DNA of 64,000 nucleotides, from positions 1,674,001 to 1,738,000 of the forward strand of contig NZ_CP027786.1 of assembly GCF_003795145.1 (NCBI RefSeq). The letters are read 5' to 3'. Made by a program: the position numbers and the translations under genes. Positions 26,069 to 34,667 of the stretch are shown here, one piece after another. The DNA comes from Tetragenococcus koreensis (GTDB lineage: Bacteria; Bacillota; Bacilli; Lactobacillales; Enterococcaceae). The notes beneath the pieces are model-generated. The model had not been told where the DNA came from. It did not search any database and worked only from the letters and a program-made list of their open reading frames with translations. Position 1 is the first letter of the stretch; every line of letters begins with the position of its first letter.

Positions 26069-26833
26069 ATGATTACATTAAAATCAAAAAGAGAAATAGC
26101 GCTAATGGCTAAATCAGGTTCTTTATTAGCAGAAGTGCACCAAAATTTGAGGAATTTTATTAAAAGTGGCATAACAACTTGGGATATCGAAGTATTTGTT
26201 CGCAACTATATTGAATCGCATGGTGGTGTGGCAGCGCAAATAGGTTTTGAAGGATATGAATATGCTACTTGTATCAGCGTGAACGATGAAATTTGTCACG
26301 GTTTTCCCAAACAGCAAGTATTGAAAAACGGCGATTTAGTTAAAGTAGATATGTGTGTAGAATTGAATGGTGAAATGTCTGATTCTTGCTGGGCGTATGT
26401 TGTTGGAAAAGCTACTCCTAAAGTACTAAATCTAATGAACGTAACAAAAAAAGCTTTATATATAGGAATCGAACAAGCGCAAGTGGGCAATCGTACTGGT
26501 GACATAGGTCACGCGATTCAAACTTATGTAGAGTCAGAAGGCTATAGCGTTGTCAGAGATTTTATCGCTCACGGAATTGGTCCAACAATTCATGAAGAGC
26601 CTCTTTTTGCCCATTATGGCGAAGCTGGTAAAGGAATACGGCTTAAAGAAGGGATGACCATAACCATAGAACCCATGGTAAATATTGGTACTTGGCAGAT
26701 GAAAATGGAACCAAATGGATGGGAAGCGAAAACAAAAGACGGTAGTTTAAGCTGTCAATATGAACACAGTCTGGCTATCACAAAAGAGGGACCAGTGATT
26801 CTAACTTCTCAAGGCGAAGAAGGTACCTATTAA
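26069..26833 (+). CDS. map: Type I methionine aminopeptidase
   Basis: 254 residues from the ATG at 26069 (AAAGGT upstream); the open frame reaches a GTG at 26054. It removes the initiator methionine from new proteins. The dimetal site is visible: VKVDMCVELNGEMSDSCW (two Asp), FIAHGIGPTIHEEP (His), ITIEPMVN (Glu) and YEHSLAITKEG (Glu). This is the longer Lactobacillales form with a NGWEAKTKDGS insertion. Being outside the ribosomal protein cluster, it may be a second copy; that cannot be told here. Confidence 0.95.
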   Translation: MITLKSKREIALMAKSGSLLAEVHQNLRNFIKSGITTWDIEVFVRNYIESHGGVAAQIGFEGYEYATCISVNDEICHGFPKQQVLKNGDLVKVDMCVELNGEMSDSCWAYVVGKATPKVLNLMNVTKKALYIGIEQAQVGNRTGDIGHAIQTYVESEGYSVVRDFIAHGIGPTIHEEPLFAHYGEAGKGIRLKEGMTITIEPMVNIGTWQMKMEPNGWEAKTKDGSLSCQYEHSLAITKEGPVILTSQGEEGTY

Positions 26834-26841
26834 CTTATAAT

Positions 26842-26890
26842 AAAAAGGAATCGTGCTTTGCTTCATTAAGCAAAAACGCGGTTCCTTTTT
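26842..26890. terminator. map terminator (bidirectional)
   Basis: AAAAAGGAATCGTG pairs with CGCGGTTCCTTTTT (G-U pairs allowed), with T runs on both strands. Confidence 0.85.
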
Positions 26891-26893
26891 AAT

Positions 26894-27154
26894 TTAATCT
26901 AGAAAATATAAATATTCCACCGCAATGAGATACTTGTCGATAGTGAGTCTCAGCCATTGCTTGAAATGAAAAGATGAGCTTGCCATAAACAAAATAATAC
27001 TCATCGCTAGCCCAATAACCCCTGCTCTCCTGCCGGCATTGGTCATGCTTTTTTCGTGTTTCAAAAGCGATATCTCCGATAATGATTTTGCCCTCTTTTT
27101 TTCAAATATGGCAGTAAATTCGAAATAAAGAAGTGAAGCAAAAACTCGCTTCAC
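26894..27154 (-). pseudogene. Possible remnant of a cation-diffusion-facilitator gene
   Basis: An open frame whose middle reads SMTNAGRRAGVIGLAMSIILF, like the first transmembrane segment of CDF-type metal exporters. The sequence then loses family character (FHFKQWLRLTIDKYLI) and ends. The apparent GTG start lies inside the hairpin that terminates the esterase gene, so normal expression is unlikely. I treat it as a decayed fragment; the CDF assignment rests on a short stretch only. Confidence 0.35.
27128..27153 (-). terminator. Esterase terminator
   Basis: On the minus strand AGTGAAGC pairs with GCTTCACT around GAGTTTTT and is followed by TCTTTATTT. Confidence 0.6.
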
Positions 27155-27167
27155 TCCTTTTCTATTT

Positions 27168-28118
27168 TTATTTATTCTTTTTATTTATCCAATCTGTAGA
27201 TAGGTCCATCGCTGCTCGTGTGGCATTTGTCTGATCGAATAAATTTACCATAACAAAATCATGAATTGTTCCTTGGAAACGTGCTTGGGTCACTTCTACT
27301 CCTGCTTCTCGTAATTTACGAGCGTAAGATTCGCCCTCATCACGCAAAACATCTGCTTCTGCAGTTAAAATCATAGCTGCAGGTAAGTCTTTAAGCTCTT
27401 CTTCTGATGCTCTTAAAGGAGAGGCTGTGATTTTATTTCTCTCCGATTCATCTGTCGTATACTGATTCCAAAACCACTGCATTCCTTCTTTGGTTAAATA
27501 GTAATCTTCTGCAAATTGTTTGTAAGATTCTGTATCGAAATTGGCATCTGTCACAGGATAGTATAAAACTTGCTGTTTGATTGGAGTCCCATTGCGTTGT
27601 TTTGTCATGATTGTCATAACAGCTGACATGTTGCCGCCAACAGAATCTCCTACTACAGTTATACGATCAACGTCCATTCCCTTTTCTTTTGCTAGTTCAG
27701 GTAATTGCTGTAAGACCGCATAATTTTGTTCAATTGCTGTCGGGTATTTTGCTTCAGGAGAACGGCTGTACTCTGGAAAAACGACAATTGAATGGGTACA
27801 TACAGCTAGTTCACGGACTAATTTATCATGTGTATTCGCACTACCAAAAACCCATCCAGCGCCATGAATATAGTAAATGACAGGCAATTCTTTCGTACTG
27901 CCTTTTGGTCTCAAAAAGCGAACGTTAATTTTTCCCCATTGACCTGTATCAAACGTTTGGTCTTCTATATCAACTTCCATTTTTTCTACTGGAGATTCTT
28001 GGACTTGTTCTAATAAGTCACGTCCATCTTTAGGCGGTAACTCATAAATACGTGGGTGTGCTGCATTATCTTCACTAAAATCAATAGCAGCTTTTTCCAA
28101 CGAAATTCTTTTAGCCAT
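27168..28118 (-). CDS. Alpha/beta hydrolase (HSL-type esterase/lipase)
   Basis: 316 residues from the ATG at 28118, 8 bases after AGGAGG (the frame opens further at 28172). The oxyanion-hole motif YYIHGAGWVFGSA is near residue 84, the nucleophile elbow VVGDSVGGNMSA near 157 (Ser in GDSVGGN), with Asp in AEADVLRDEGE and His in GTIHDFVMV. This is the hormone-sensitive-lipase family of cytosolic carboxylesterases. A near-consensus cre site overlaps its promoter, suggesting CcpA repression. Confidence 0.93.
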   Translation of the reverse strand: MAKRISLEKAAIDFSEDNAAHPRIYELPPKDGRDLLEQVQESPVEKMEVDIEDQTFDTGQWGKINVRFLRPKGSTKELPVIYYIHGAGWVFGSANTHDKLVRELAVCTHSIVVFPEYSRSPEAKYPTAIEQNYAVLQQLPELAKEKGMDVDRITVVGDSVGGNMSAVMTIMTKQRNGTPIKQQVLYYPVTDANFDTESYKQFAEDYYLTKEGMQWFWNQYTTDESERNKITASPLRASEEELKDLPAAMILTAEADVLRDEGESYARKLREAGVEVTQARFQGTIHDFVMVNLFDQTNATRAAMDLSTDWINKKNK

Positions 28119-28144
28119 GGTAAAATCCTCCTGAAAGTTATTTA

Positions 28145-28197
28145 AAAACAATAGAAATTGTTTTAATAACATAATTTTACCATTGAAAACGTTTCCG
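28145..28197 (-). promoter_or_regulatory. Esterase promoter region: cre-like site and AAAACAAT palindrome
   Basis: TTGAAAACGTTTCCG (28183-28197) fits the CcpA cre consensus except at the last base. It overlaps the spacer of a promoter TTTGCC-17-TAAAAT on the minus strand. Downstream, AAAACAAT and ATTGTTTT form an 8-bp inverted repeat with a 4-base centre (28145-28164), a second possible operator. Confidence 0.45.
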
Positions 28198-28451
28198 GCA
28201 AAACATACTGCCTCTATTCTTCAAATAAAACTATTACTTCATAGATAACAAAAAACAGTATATCAATGAATGAATAACGGACATAATTGTTTTAAAAAAC
28301 AACTATAAATACAAGTCTAACCGAATTTTAGCTTTGATTTGTTAATTCTATTTAAAAACAATTCAAGACTTATCAAGCCTCTTTTACTATAATGATTGTA
28401 AATTCAACAAAAGTATATTCTTCACTCTAAAAATAACGAAACAAATAAAAA
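28198..28451. other. Intergenic region between exoA and the esterase
   Basis: AT-rich. AAAACAATT-like motifs recur (near 28267 and 28333) but I see no ORF or terminator that I would call. Confidence 0.4.
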
Positions 28452-29279
28452 TTATAAATCAACTTCCAAATAGATAGGCGTATGATCCTGTCTTTTTCCT
28501 GAATCAACCATTTCTGAAGATAAAATCTGATTTGCCAAACGCTCGCTAACGATAAAATAATCGATTCTCCATCCTGAATTATTGATTTTGCTGGTCTTCA
28601 CACGTTGTGCCCACCAAGAATAATTCCCTTCAGCATTACCATGAATATGACGGAATGTGTCAGAGAAACCATTATTTAAGAGTTCAGTGAAGCCAGCGCG
28701 TTCTTCATCTGTAAAGCCAGCTGAAAAATGATTTCTATCAGGATGTGCCAAATCAATTTCTTGATGGGCAACATTGTAATCGCCAGAAGCAATCACAGGT
28801 TTTTGTTTATCTAAAGTAATTAAATACTCTCTATACTTTTCATCCCAAACTTGTCGTTTTTCCAAGCGGTCCAGATTACTGCCAGCATTGGGTGTATATA
28901 CTTGCGTGACAAAACAATTTTCAAGCTCCAGTGTAATGATGCGTCCTTCTTCATCCAACGTATCCGGAGCGCCAATTTTTGGAAAAGTGACGGTTGGCTG
29001 CAGGTTATTTTTATATAAAAACATCGTTCCAGCATAAGATTTACGGGCAGGTTCTTCTGAACTGCGCCAAGTAATTTTATAATCTGGCAGCCTTTCAGCT
29101 AGAATATCTATATGCTTTTGGGTGGGTCCTTTAGCAGATAATTTAGTTTCTTGAATGGCGATAACGTCTGCATCATATTCACCAATCGTATCTAAAACTT
29201 CTCTTGATAATTGAGCTCGACTCGAGTCGCTTGTTAAAGCAGCATTTAAAGAATCAATATTCCACGAAATTAATTTCAC
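28452..29279 (-). CDS. exoA: Exodeoxyribonuclease III / AP endonuclease
   Basis: 275 residues of the exonuclease-endonuclease-phosphatase fold, acting in base excision repair at abasic sites. It has the N-terminal MKLISWNIDSLNA, IQETKLS (metal-binding Glu near 42), ASGDYNVAHQEID (Asp/Asn), NSGWRIDYFIVS and the final catalytic DHTPIYLEVDL. The length matches Gram-positive ExoA. It is a single gene without close same-strand partners. Confidence 0.95.
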   Translation of the reverse strand: MKLISWNIDSLNAALTSDSSRAQLSREVLDTIGEYDADVIAIQETKLSAKGPTQKHIDILAERLPDYKITWRSSEEPARKSYAGTMFLYKNNLQPTVTFPKIGAPDTLDEEGRIITLELENCFVTQVYTPNAGSNLDRLEKRQVWDEKYREYLITLDKQKPVIASGDYNVAHQEIDLAHPDRNHFSAGFTDEERAGFTELLNNGFSDTFRHIHGNAEGNYSWWAQRVKTSKINNSGWRIDYFIVSERLANQILSSEMVDSGKRQDHTPIYLEVDL

Positions 29280-29368
29280 GATTTTTCTCCCCTGTATATA
29301 AATTTAAATATTTCTATTTAACTATAACACTAAAGCCGCTCATCAATCCATTAAGTGTTGAATAGAAG

Positions 29369-30619
29369 TTAATGTTTCTTTTTCGATTCGCTTTTTCGTT
29401 CTTCGGCTAACTCTTCAATCAATTCATCTTTTGCCTGATAGATATTATCGTCTCCAAAATCAGTGATTTCAGTCGTACCAATATGATATTTTCCTGCTAC
29501 ATCGCCATAATATTTGTTATAACGTAATTTGAATTTTTGGAAAATATAATTCACGATAACTCTTAAAATAGCATAAATTGGGACGCCAAAAACGAGTCCG
29601 AACAATCCTAGTAAATCTCCCATGATCAACAAAATAATAATAATCGTCAGTGGGTGAATATTTAACTGTCTTCCCATAATGTTGGGCTCAACAAAATTTC
29701 CTTCAACAAATTGGACCACAATCCATACAGCAATCAGCAAAAGCACTTCCGTCCATGAAGTAAGTACCGCAATAATAAATGCCGGAATAAACGTTAAAGT
29801 AGGACCAATATAAGGAACAAGAGACAATATTCCTCCGGCAAGACCTAAAATACCACTATAATCCAGATCTATAATAGTAAAGCCTATAAATATCATCACA
29901 CCGTTTGACACTGCAATCGCTAGTTGTCCTTTTATATACGAACCTACTTTGACGTTGATTTCGGTCGCTACACGGATCAAATCAGCACGCCATTTAGGGG
30001 GAGTTACGGCTAATACGCCATTAGTAAATTTTTCGGCATCTTTTAATAAGAAAAACAAAATAATCGGCGCAACCACAATCGTCATAACCACACTAGTAAT
30101 CCCTGTCACAACTGATGAGAACCGAGTCAGGCCTTCTGATACGTAATTTCCTATATCTGAACTGAAACTATCTACAAAGCCTTCTACTTGAGAAATAACG
30201 TTATCCGCTATTTCATTGCCAGAAAAATCATCGACAAATGCGATAACAGAATTAACGAAGTTATCCATAAAGACAGGAAAAGTTTCTACTAAATTCGAAA
30301 TTTGGTTCTCTAATAACGGGATAACAAGAACAATACCACCTGCCAGCAGCAAAATTACACTTATATACAGTATTGCTATTCCCCATACTCTTTTGATTTT
30401 ATGTTTTTCCATAAAATCAATCGCCGGGTTAAATAAATAATACAATAACAAAGCAATAATAACTGGCATAAGAATGTTAGAAATGATGACGGCTAATGTT
30501 CCAAAAATAAAGTCCAGTTTCGTCATGGTAATGATAAAAAGACATAACAATAAACTGACAGTAATTGTGTAAAGAACATTGCTTCCGCCCAAAAACTTAA
30601 TCCAACGCGTATTTTTCAT
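29369..30619 (-). CDS. AI-2E family transporter (UPF0118 membrane protein)
   Basis: 416 residues from the ATG at 30619 (GAGAGGTG upstream). About eight membrane segments, with a long soluble domain between segments 3 and 4 (ENQISNLVETFPVFMDNF to GNYVSEGL). The C-terminal half has GGILSLVPYIGPTLTFIPAF and VEPNIMGRQLNIHPLTIII, the family signature. A charged tail ends in KKKH. Some members export autoinducer-2 or act as Na+/H+ antiporters; which applies here is unknown. Confidence 0.9.
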   Translation of the reverse strand: MKNTRWIKFLGGSNVLYTITVSLLLCLFIITMTKLDFIFGTLAVIISNILMPVIIALLLYYLFNPAIDFMEKHKIKRVWGIAILYISVILLLAGGIVLVIPLLENQISNLVETFPVFMDNFVNSVIAFVDDFSGNEIADNVISQVEGFVDSFSSDIGNYVSEGLTRFSSVVTGITSVVMTIVVAPIILFFLLKDAEKFTNGVLAVTPPKWRADLIRVATEINVKVGSYIKGQLAIAVSNGVMIFIGFTIIDLDYSGILGLAGGILSLVPYIGPTLTFIPAFIIAVLTSWTEVLLLIAVWIVVQFVEGNFVEPNIMGRQLNIHPLTIIIILLIMGDLLGLFGLVFGVPIYAILRVIVNYIFQKFKLRYNKYYGDVAGKYHIGTTEITDFGDDNIYQAKDELIEELAEERKSESKKKH

Positions 30620-30752
30620 TTTTTCACCTCTCATAATTAAAAACGAATGAATTTGCTTTTAGTAAAATCGTTGTTTCCACTCTCAAAAAATACAATAAGA
30701 GTATCAATTCATTCAACAAACTAAATAAAACACCCATATTATACCAAGTAAC

Positions 30753-30802
30753 AAAAAAACCATAAGTTTCTCTATCGATATTAAAAAGAAACTTACAGTT
30801 TT
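30753..30802 (-). terminator. Terminator of the ABC-class ATPase gene
   Basis: On the minus strand AAACTGTAAGTTTCT pairs with AGAAACTTATGGTTT and is followed by TTTTTG. Confidence 0.8.
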
Positions 30803-30849
30803 AAACGTATGTTAATTCATTGCAACATTAATCATCACTTTAACAACAT

Positions 30850-32556
30850 TTATTCTTTTATCTTTAGCCCGCGATAACGGTTAATTGCTGCGCAAAATTC
30901 TTGTTTTCTAGGTAGTGCTAAATTCCCGGGATGACCGGTATAAGGAGAAATCGCATCTAGCCCATTTTCTTCAATATATTTATAGAGCTTATCTGCAGCT
31001 TGTTCGAGGGTAACTTTTTCATCTACGATTTGTCTTTGCAGAAAATCAATCATCATCGCAATGCCATTTGTCTGGCTATCGTCAACAAGTTGTTCCAAGC
31101 CAGAAATATCAATGGGTTCTCTACCATATAAGATAGTATCTCTACCTTTAACTTTCAAACGGCTTTCTTTTCCAGATTTGGCAAAACTCTTTTTTAATGG
31201 AATTCTCGCTGGTATATCGCCAAATTGGTCATGGGATACATCTTCTCTGCGATAACCTTCCGTGTTTGCAACAGTTTTAGCCGTTTCTGTGACATCTTTT
31301 AATTGATATTCATCCATCATAAGAATTTGATCCGCTACTTCAAAATAATCACCGGAGCCACCAACAATAAGAATTGTGGAGACATCTAAAGTTTCATACA
31401 AAGGTTTTATTTTGTTCGTAAACGGCGTTATCGGTTCTTTATCCGGAGCAATTAATTTCTGCATGCGTCCGTCTCGAATCATAAAGTTAGTCGCAGAAGT
31501 ATCTTCGTCAATCAGTAGCAATGAGGTATCTGCTTCTAAGGCTTCCATGACATTTGCTGCTTGGGAAGTACTCCCGCTTGCATTTTCAGTGGAAAATCGC
31601 ATAGTATCCTTACCACCAGGCAGATGGTTAATAAAAGGACTAATGTTTACTTTTTCAATATTTCTGCCATCTTCCGCTCGGATTTTAACTGCATCTTGGC
31701 GAGTGACCACCAGTTCTCTACCATCACCAGCAATATGATGATATACGCCACGTTCCAAAGCTTGCAGCAATGTTGACTTCCCATGGTAACCGCCACCAAC
31801 AATCAATGTAATCCCTCCAGGAATTCCCATACCGATAACAGTTCGCCCACTTGGCAATTCTATTTGCGTTTCGAAATTTTTCGGACTGGCAAAAGAAACA
31901 GCCTTTTCTAATGGTTTATCAGAAACGCCACTTTTTCGTGGCAAAATAGCACCATTCGCAACAAAACCGACGAGTCCTCTTTGGTCTAATTCGCTGCGGA
32001 TAAACGATTGGTCCAGCATTAAAGTAACCTGCTCTTTCAACGCTTTCTGGTCCAGATTACGATAAAGCAAGGCCTGTTCGACTACTTCTGGGAGTACAGT
32101 TTTAAAAAGATAACTAGCTGATTTCCCTTTAATTTTCCGACCTGCCGCAGGCAACCCAACTTCAAAACGTACTTCTATATCATCCACGTTAACGACTACG
32201 GAAGTCCGCTCCAAAATTTCTTGTCCACAACGATCAATAAGGACCTTCCCATTGGTTCCGCTGTCTTTTACTTTTTTATTAGTTGCTTGAATTTTATTCC
32301 AAAATGCCCTGGTCAAAAAATCAGCGACGGCAATTCGTTTATCTTTTGTATCCAACAACTCATCAGGAATACCTGCAGTCTTACGATTGAGGATAATCCG
32401 CATTTTAGATGGTGGAGCATATGGATCGACTTGGACATGGTCAACAGCAAGCTGATACTGCGCAAACTGGTAACTTCCCTTGATCCGCTTGTACGCACCA
32501 TATTTTTGACCATCTAGCGCATTTAACGTTTGACCAAGTGCTGTTGCGTTTTTCAT
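30850..32556 (-). CDS. Predicted ATPase of the ABC class (PF09818 type)
   Basis: 568 residues. A family-specific N-terminal domain (about 1-230, ALDGQKYGAYKRIKGSYQF) precedes an ABC-type nucleotide-binding domain with Walker A GGGYHGKSTLLQAL near 256, a divergent signature region RFSTENASGSTSQAANVMEAL, and Walker B SLLLIDEDTSATNFM. There are no transmembrane segments. Relatives are stand-alone cytosolic proteins; the trypanosome homologue MRB1590 binds RNA, so a nucleic-acid role is possible but unproven. ATGGAG and a GGAG site precede the ATG. It is a monocistronic unit. Confidence 0.9.
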   Translation of the reverse strand: MKNATALGQTLNALDGQKYGAYKRIKGSYQFAQYQLAVDHVQVDPYAPPSKMRIILNRKTAGIPDELLDTKDKRIAVADFLTRAFWNKIQATNKKVKDSGTNGKVLIDRCGQEILERTSVVVNVDDIEVRFEVGLPAAGRKIKGKSASYLFKTVLPEVVEQALLYRNLDQKALKEQVTLMLDQSFIRSELDQRGLVGFVANGAILPRKSGVSDKPLEKAVSFASPKNFETQIELPSGRTVIGMGIPGGITLIVGGGYHGKSTLLQALERGVYHHIAGDGRELVVTRQDAVKIRAEDGRNIEKVNISPFINHLPGGKDTMRFSTENASGSTSQAANVMEALEADTSLLLIDEDTSATNFMIRDGRMQKLIAPDKEPITPFTNKIKPLYETLDVSTILIVGGSGDYFEVADQILMMDEYQLKDVTETAKTVANTEGYRREDVSHDQFGDIPARIPLKKSFAKSGKESRLKVKGRDTILYGREPIDISGLEQLVDDSQTNGIAMMIDFLQRQIVDEKVTLEQAADKLYKYIEENGLDAISPYTGHPGNLALPRKQEFCAAINRYRGLKIKE

Positions 32557-32728
32557 ATAAACACTCCATTTCTTTTATCATTAGATAAAGTAATATTCAT
32601 TTTTTGTTGAAATATCGAATTCTCAATAAAGGATAGGATTACGTTGACGCAGTTTGAGCATAGCATAGAATTATAACAAGCGTAAAGTTAGTAAATATTA
32701 GATATACAAAGGGCATCCCCATGTAGTC

Positions 32729-32758
32729 AACAATCCATAGTATACTTTATAATACTTG
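32729..32758 (+). promoter_or_regulatory. Promoter of the second Fst-like locus
   Basis: TAGTCA, about 18 bases, then TATAAT, ending roughly 30 bases before the ATG at 32785. The -35 box matches TTGACA at four of six positions. Confidence 0.45.
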
Positions 32759-32784
32759 TGACAACTTATCCTAACAAGGATATT

Positions 32785-33111
32785 ATGGCGTTCTTGCAGC
32801 TTATTTCGCTAATCGTGATGTCAATTCTTGTTGGGGTAGCCATTGAGCAGCTATTCTCATATTGTTTAGATGAGAAAGATAAAACAACGAGTGTAAAAAA
32901 GCCTGGCCCTATCTCTAGGGTCGGGCTTTTATATTGTAATGCACTTTCAGACTACTTGCTTTGCAAATATATTATAGAACTTCAAAAAATAAATTACTGT
33001 TTTATTAACGACCAACGATGTCAGATAAGCCAAAAGATAGAAAAATCGTTTAAAAGCAGACAAGCATGGGGAATGAACTACAAATCTACTCCCCCATGTT
33101 TGGAAAGATAG
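32785..33111 (+). CDS. Fst-like type I toxin without a stop before its terminator
   Basis: The first 33 codons read MAFLQLISLIVMSILVGVAI, then EQLFSYCLDEKDK: a single hydrophobic helix with the VGVxxxLxxxxLDEK ending of Fst-type toxins, behind AAGGA. No in-frame stop occurs before the terminator at 32896-32931; the frame runs on to 33111, giving a 108-residue ORF that a terminated mRNA could not encode. Removing one A from the AAAA run at 32881-32884 would give an ending KDKQRV and a stop, so a one-base insertion or a sequencing error is likely. The tail after the terminator is probably not protein. Confidence 0.5.
   Translation: MAFLQLISLIVMSILVGVAIEQLFSYCLDEKDKTTSVKKPGPISRVGLLYCNALSDYLLCKYIIELQKINYCFINDQRCQISQKIEKSFKSRQAWGMNYKSTPPCLER
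32896..32931. terminator. Shared terminator of the second Fst-like locus
   Basis: AAAAAGCCTGGCCCTA pairs with TAGGGTCGGGCTTTT (two G-U pairs), with T runs on both strands, the same position relative to the toxin as in the 23-kb locus. Confidence 0.85.
32932..32976 (-). ncRNA. Possible antitoxin RNA of the second Fst-like locus
   Basis: A minus-strand TATAAT at 32976-32971 points toward the shared hairpin; a transcript from about 32964 to 32896 would be near 70 nt. No good -35 is visible, so this rests on position and analogy with par loci. Confidence 0.3.
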
Positions 33112-33436
33112 GAGTCGATTCTTATTTTAACCCCTGACAAGTTGGAGATAGAGACTATTTTGTTGATTCTCTCCCCATGGTATAAAGAAGCTTTCTTTTT
33201 TATTCATCTGTCGTTAGACTCTCAATAAATTTTACACTTAGTTTTATAATAACCAACATCCTTATTTGACTACGACCATTTCTTTATTGCTATCGTTAAC
33301 TCGTCAACGATACGGGAGTTTTTATATCTTTAGTACATAAGTCCATTATAAAGACTGCAATTCCATTTCTGTAGTTGGACATTTTTTTATAAAAAAACAG
33401 TAATATCTAATCTCCTACTTAAAAACAAGTTATCAA
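33112..33436. other. Gene-free region with an ISLre2-type end relic
   Basis: Holds the IS relic at 33190-33241 and AT-rich flanks. ATCGTT and AACGAT (about 33294-33312) form a short hairpin. No ORF is supported. Confidence 0.45.
33190..33241 (-). mobile_element. Solo left end of an ISLre2-type element
   Basis: CTCAATAAATTTTACACTTAG (33221-33241) is the exact complement of the outer 21 bases of the intact element at 52359-53998. The adjoining TTTCTTTTTTATTC also matches the element's next internal segment. The rest of the element and the other end are absent here. Confidence 0.7.
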
Positions 33437-34666
33437 TCAATTCAACAAATCCTTTCTTTGCTGGCGAATACAAAGGATTATCGGTAGACTTATACCTCCA
33501 ATGAATAAAAGAATTCCTGCGTAGCACTCAACCATTGGAATTTTTGTCCATTGGTATACCTCGTTTTTTAAATAGAACGCATCTTTAAGCACACGGTTAG
33601 CAATGAAAATAAAAATAAATCCAATTGGAACAATTTTCATCAATAATGACAAATAATGAGGACTTGTTTGAGAAAGGAAAAACAAAATCCCACTATATGC
33701 CATTCCAATTAAATAAACCAGCATAATAATATTTACTAACCATTGGCTAAATGTCCAATGATAGAAAGAAACCAACAAAGTTTCGCTATCATACTCAGAA
33801 AAAAACGAATTTAAGCCGTTTGAAAAGTATTGTGTAAAATCAGTAAAAAACAATAAACTTCCAAAAAATCCTACAATACAAGTAATGAGAAGAAAGCTGG
33901 CGATCATGCCACTAGCAAATTGTGTCCAAAGCATTTTTCGTCCGCGACGACTACTCCATTGCAGTTTTTGCAACCCTAACAAACGGTCTCTCACAAAAAT
34001 AGCAGGGAATAACAATGACATTAGAAGAATAGCTAGAATTAGCATATTTTCAAAATAAGAAGAAACTGTCGAAGTTAAAAAGCTAGGCATAATATTACGC
34101 CATCCATTTTCAGTAAATAAAATTGTTGAAAGCTTTCTTTGTTCTTTTTCTGTAAAGTCTTCATTAATAAAAAACTTCTTTGGTGAATCAAATATTTGCA
34201 TAGAGCTGCTTAAATCTTGAAAAACTTCAATTTTGGGTACCATTGAATTTCCATTTTTATCTACCAAATTTTGTTGTAAACTATTTTTTTGTTCAGCAAT
34301 TTTTTTCTCTTCGTTGTTCATTTCATCAATTTTCACTAAAGGATCGTTTTCTTCATGCCAAATTTCAAATTCAGTATAATTTTGCAATTGAAGTTGTTGC
34401 GCAGTTGAATTTTCAGAAATGATCTCATCAGCTTGTTGAACTAATGTATTATACTCTTTTTCAACTTGCTTTATTTCTCTTTCTCCAAGAGTTTGACCAA
34501 ATCGATGTTGCCAGTCAGAAGCATAGTCATAGACAGTGACCAAGTCTCCATTCGGCCAAAAATCATGAAGAAAACTCAATTCCTGCTTATAGAATACAAA
34601 CGTTATCAATAAGGCTACAAGAAGCAAAATAGGTCGGGCTAATTTTTTTAACTCAACAGTAACCAT
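33437..34666 (-). CDS. ABC-2 type transporter permease B
   Basis: 409 residues, last gene of the sigma-factor/ABC operon. One N-terminal membrane helix (PILLLVALLITFVFYK), a long charged extracytoplasmic region of about 160 residues with EEKKIAEQKNSLQQN coiled-coil character, then five to six membrane helices (FENMLILAILLMSLLFPAIF onward). This is the layout of ABC-2 permeases lacking a fixed substrate motif. It starts one base after the previous permease stops. With that protein and the ATPase it forms an exporter or membrane-remodelling ABC complex. Confidence 0.85.
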   Translation of the reverse strand: MVTVELKKLARPILLLVALLITFVFYKQELSFLHDFWPNGDLVTVYDYASDWQHRFGQTLGEREIKQVEKEYNTLVQQADEIISENSTAQQLQLQNYTEFEIWHEENDPLVKIDEMNNEEKKIAEQKNSLQQNLVDKNGNSMVPKIEVFQDLSSSMQIFDSPKKFFINEDFTEKEQRKLSTILFTENGWRNIMPSFLTSTVSSYFENMLILAILLMSLLFPAIFVRDRLLGLQKLQWSSRRGRKMLWTQFASGMIASFLLITCIVGFFGSLLFFTDFTQYFSNGLNSFFSEYDSETLLVSFYHWTFSQWLVNIIMLVYLIGMAYSGILFFLSQTSPHYLSLLMKIVPIGFIFIFIANRVLKDAFYLKNEVYQWTKIPMVECYAGILLFIGGISLPIILCIRQQRKDLLN

Positions 34667-34667
34667 T

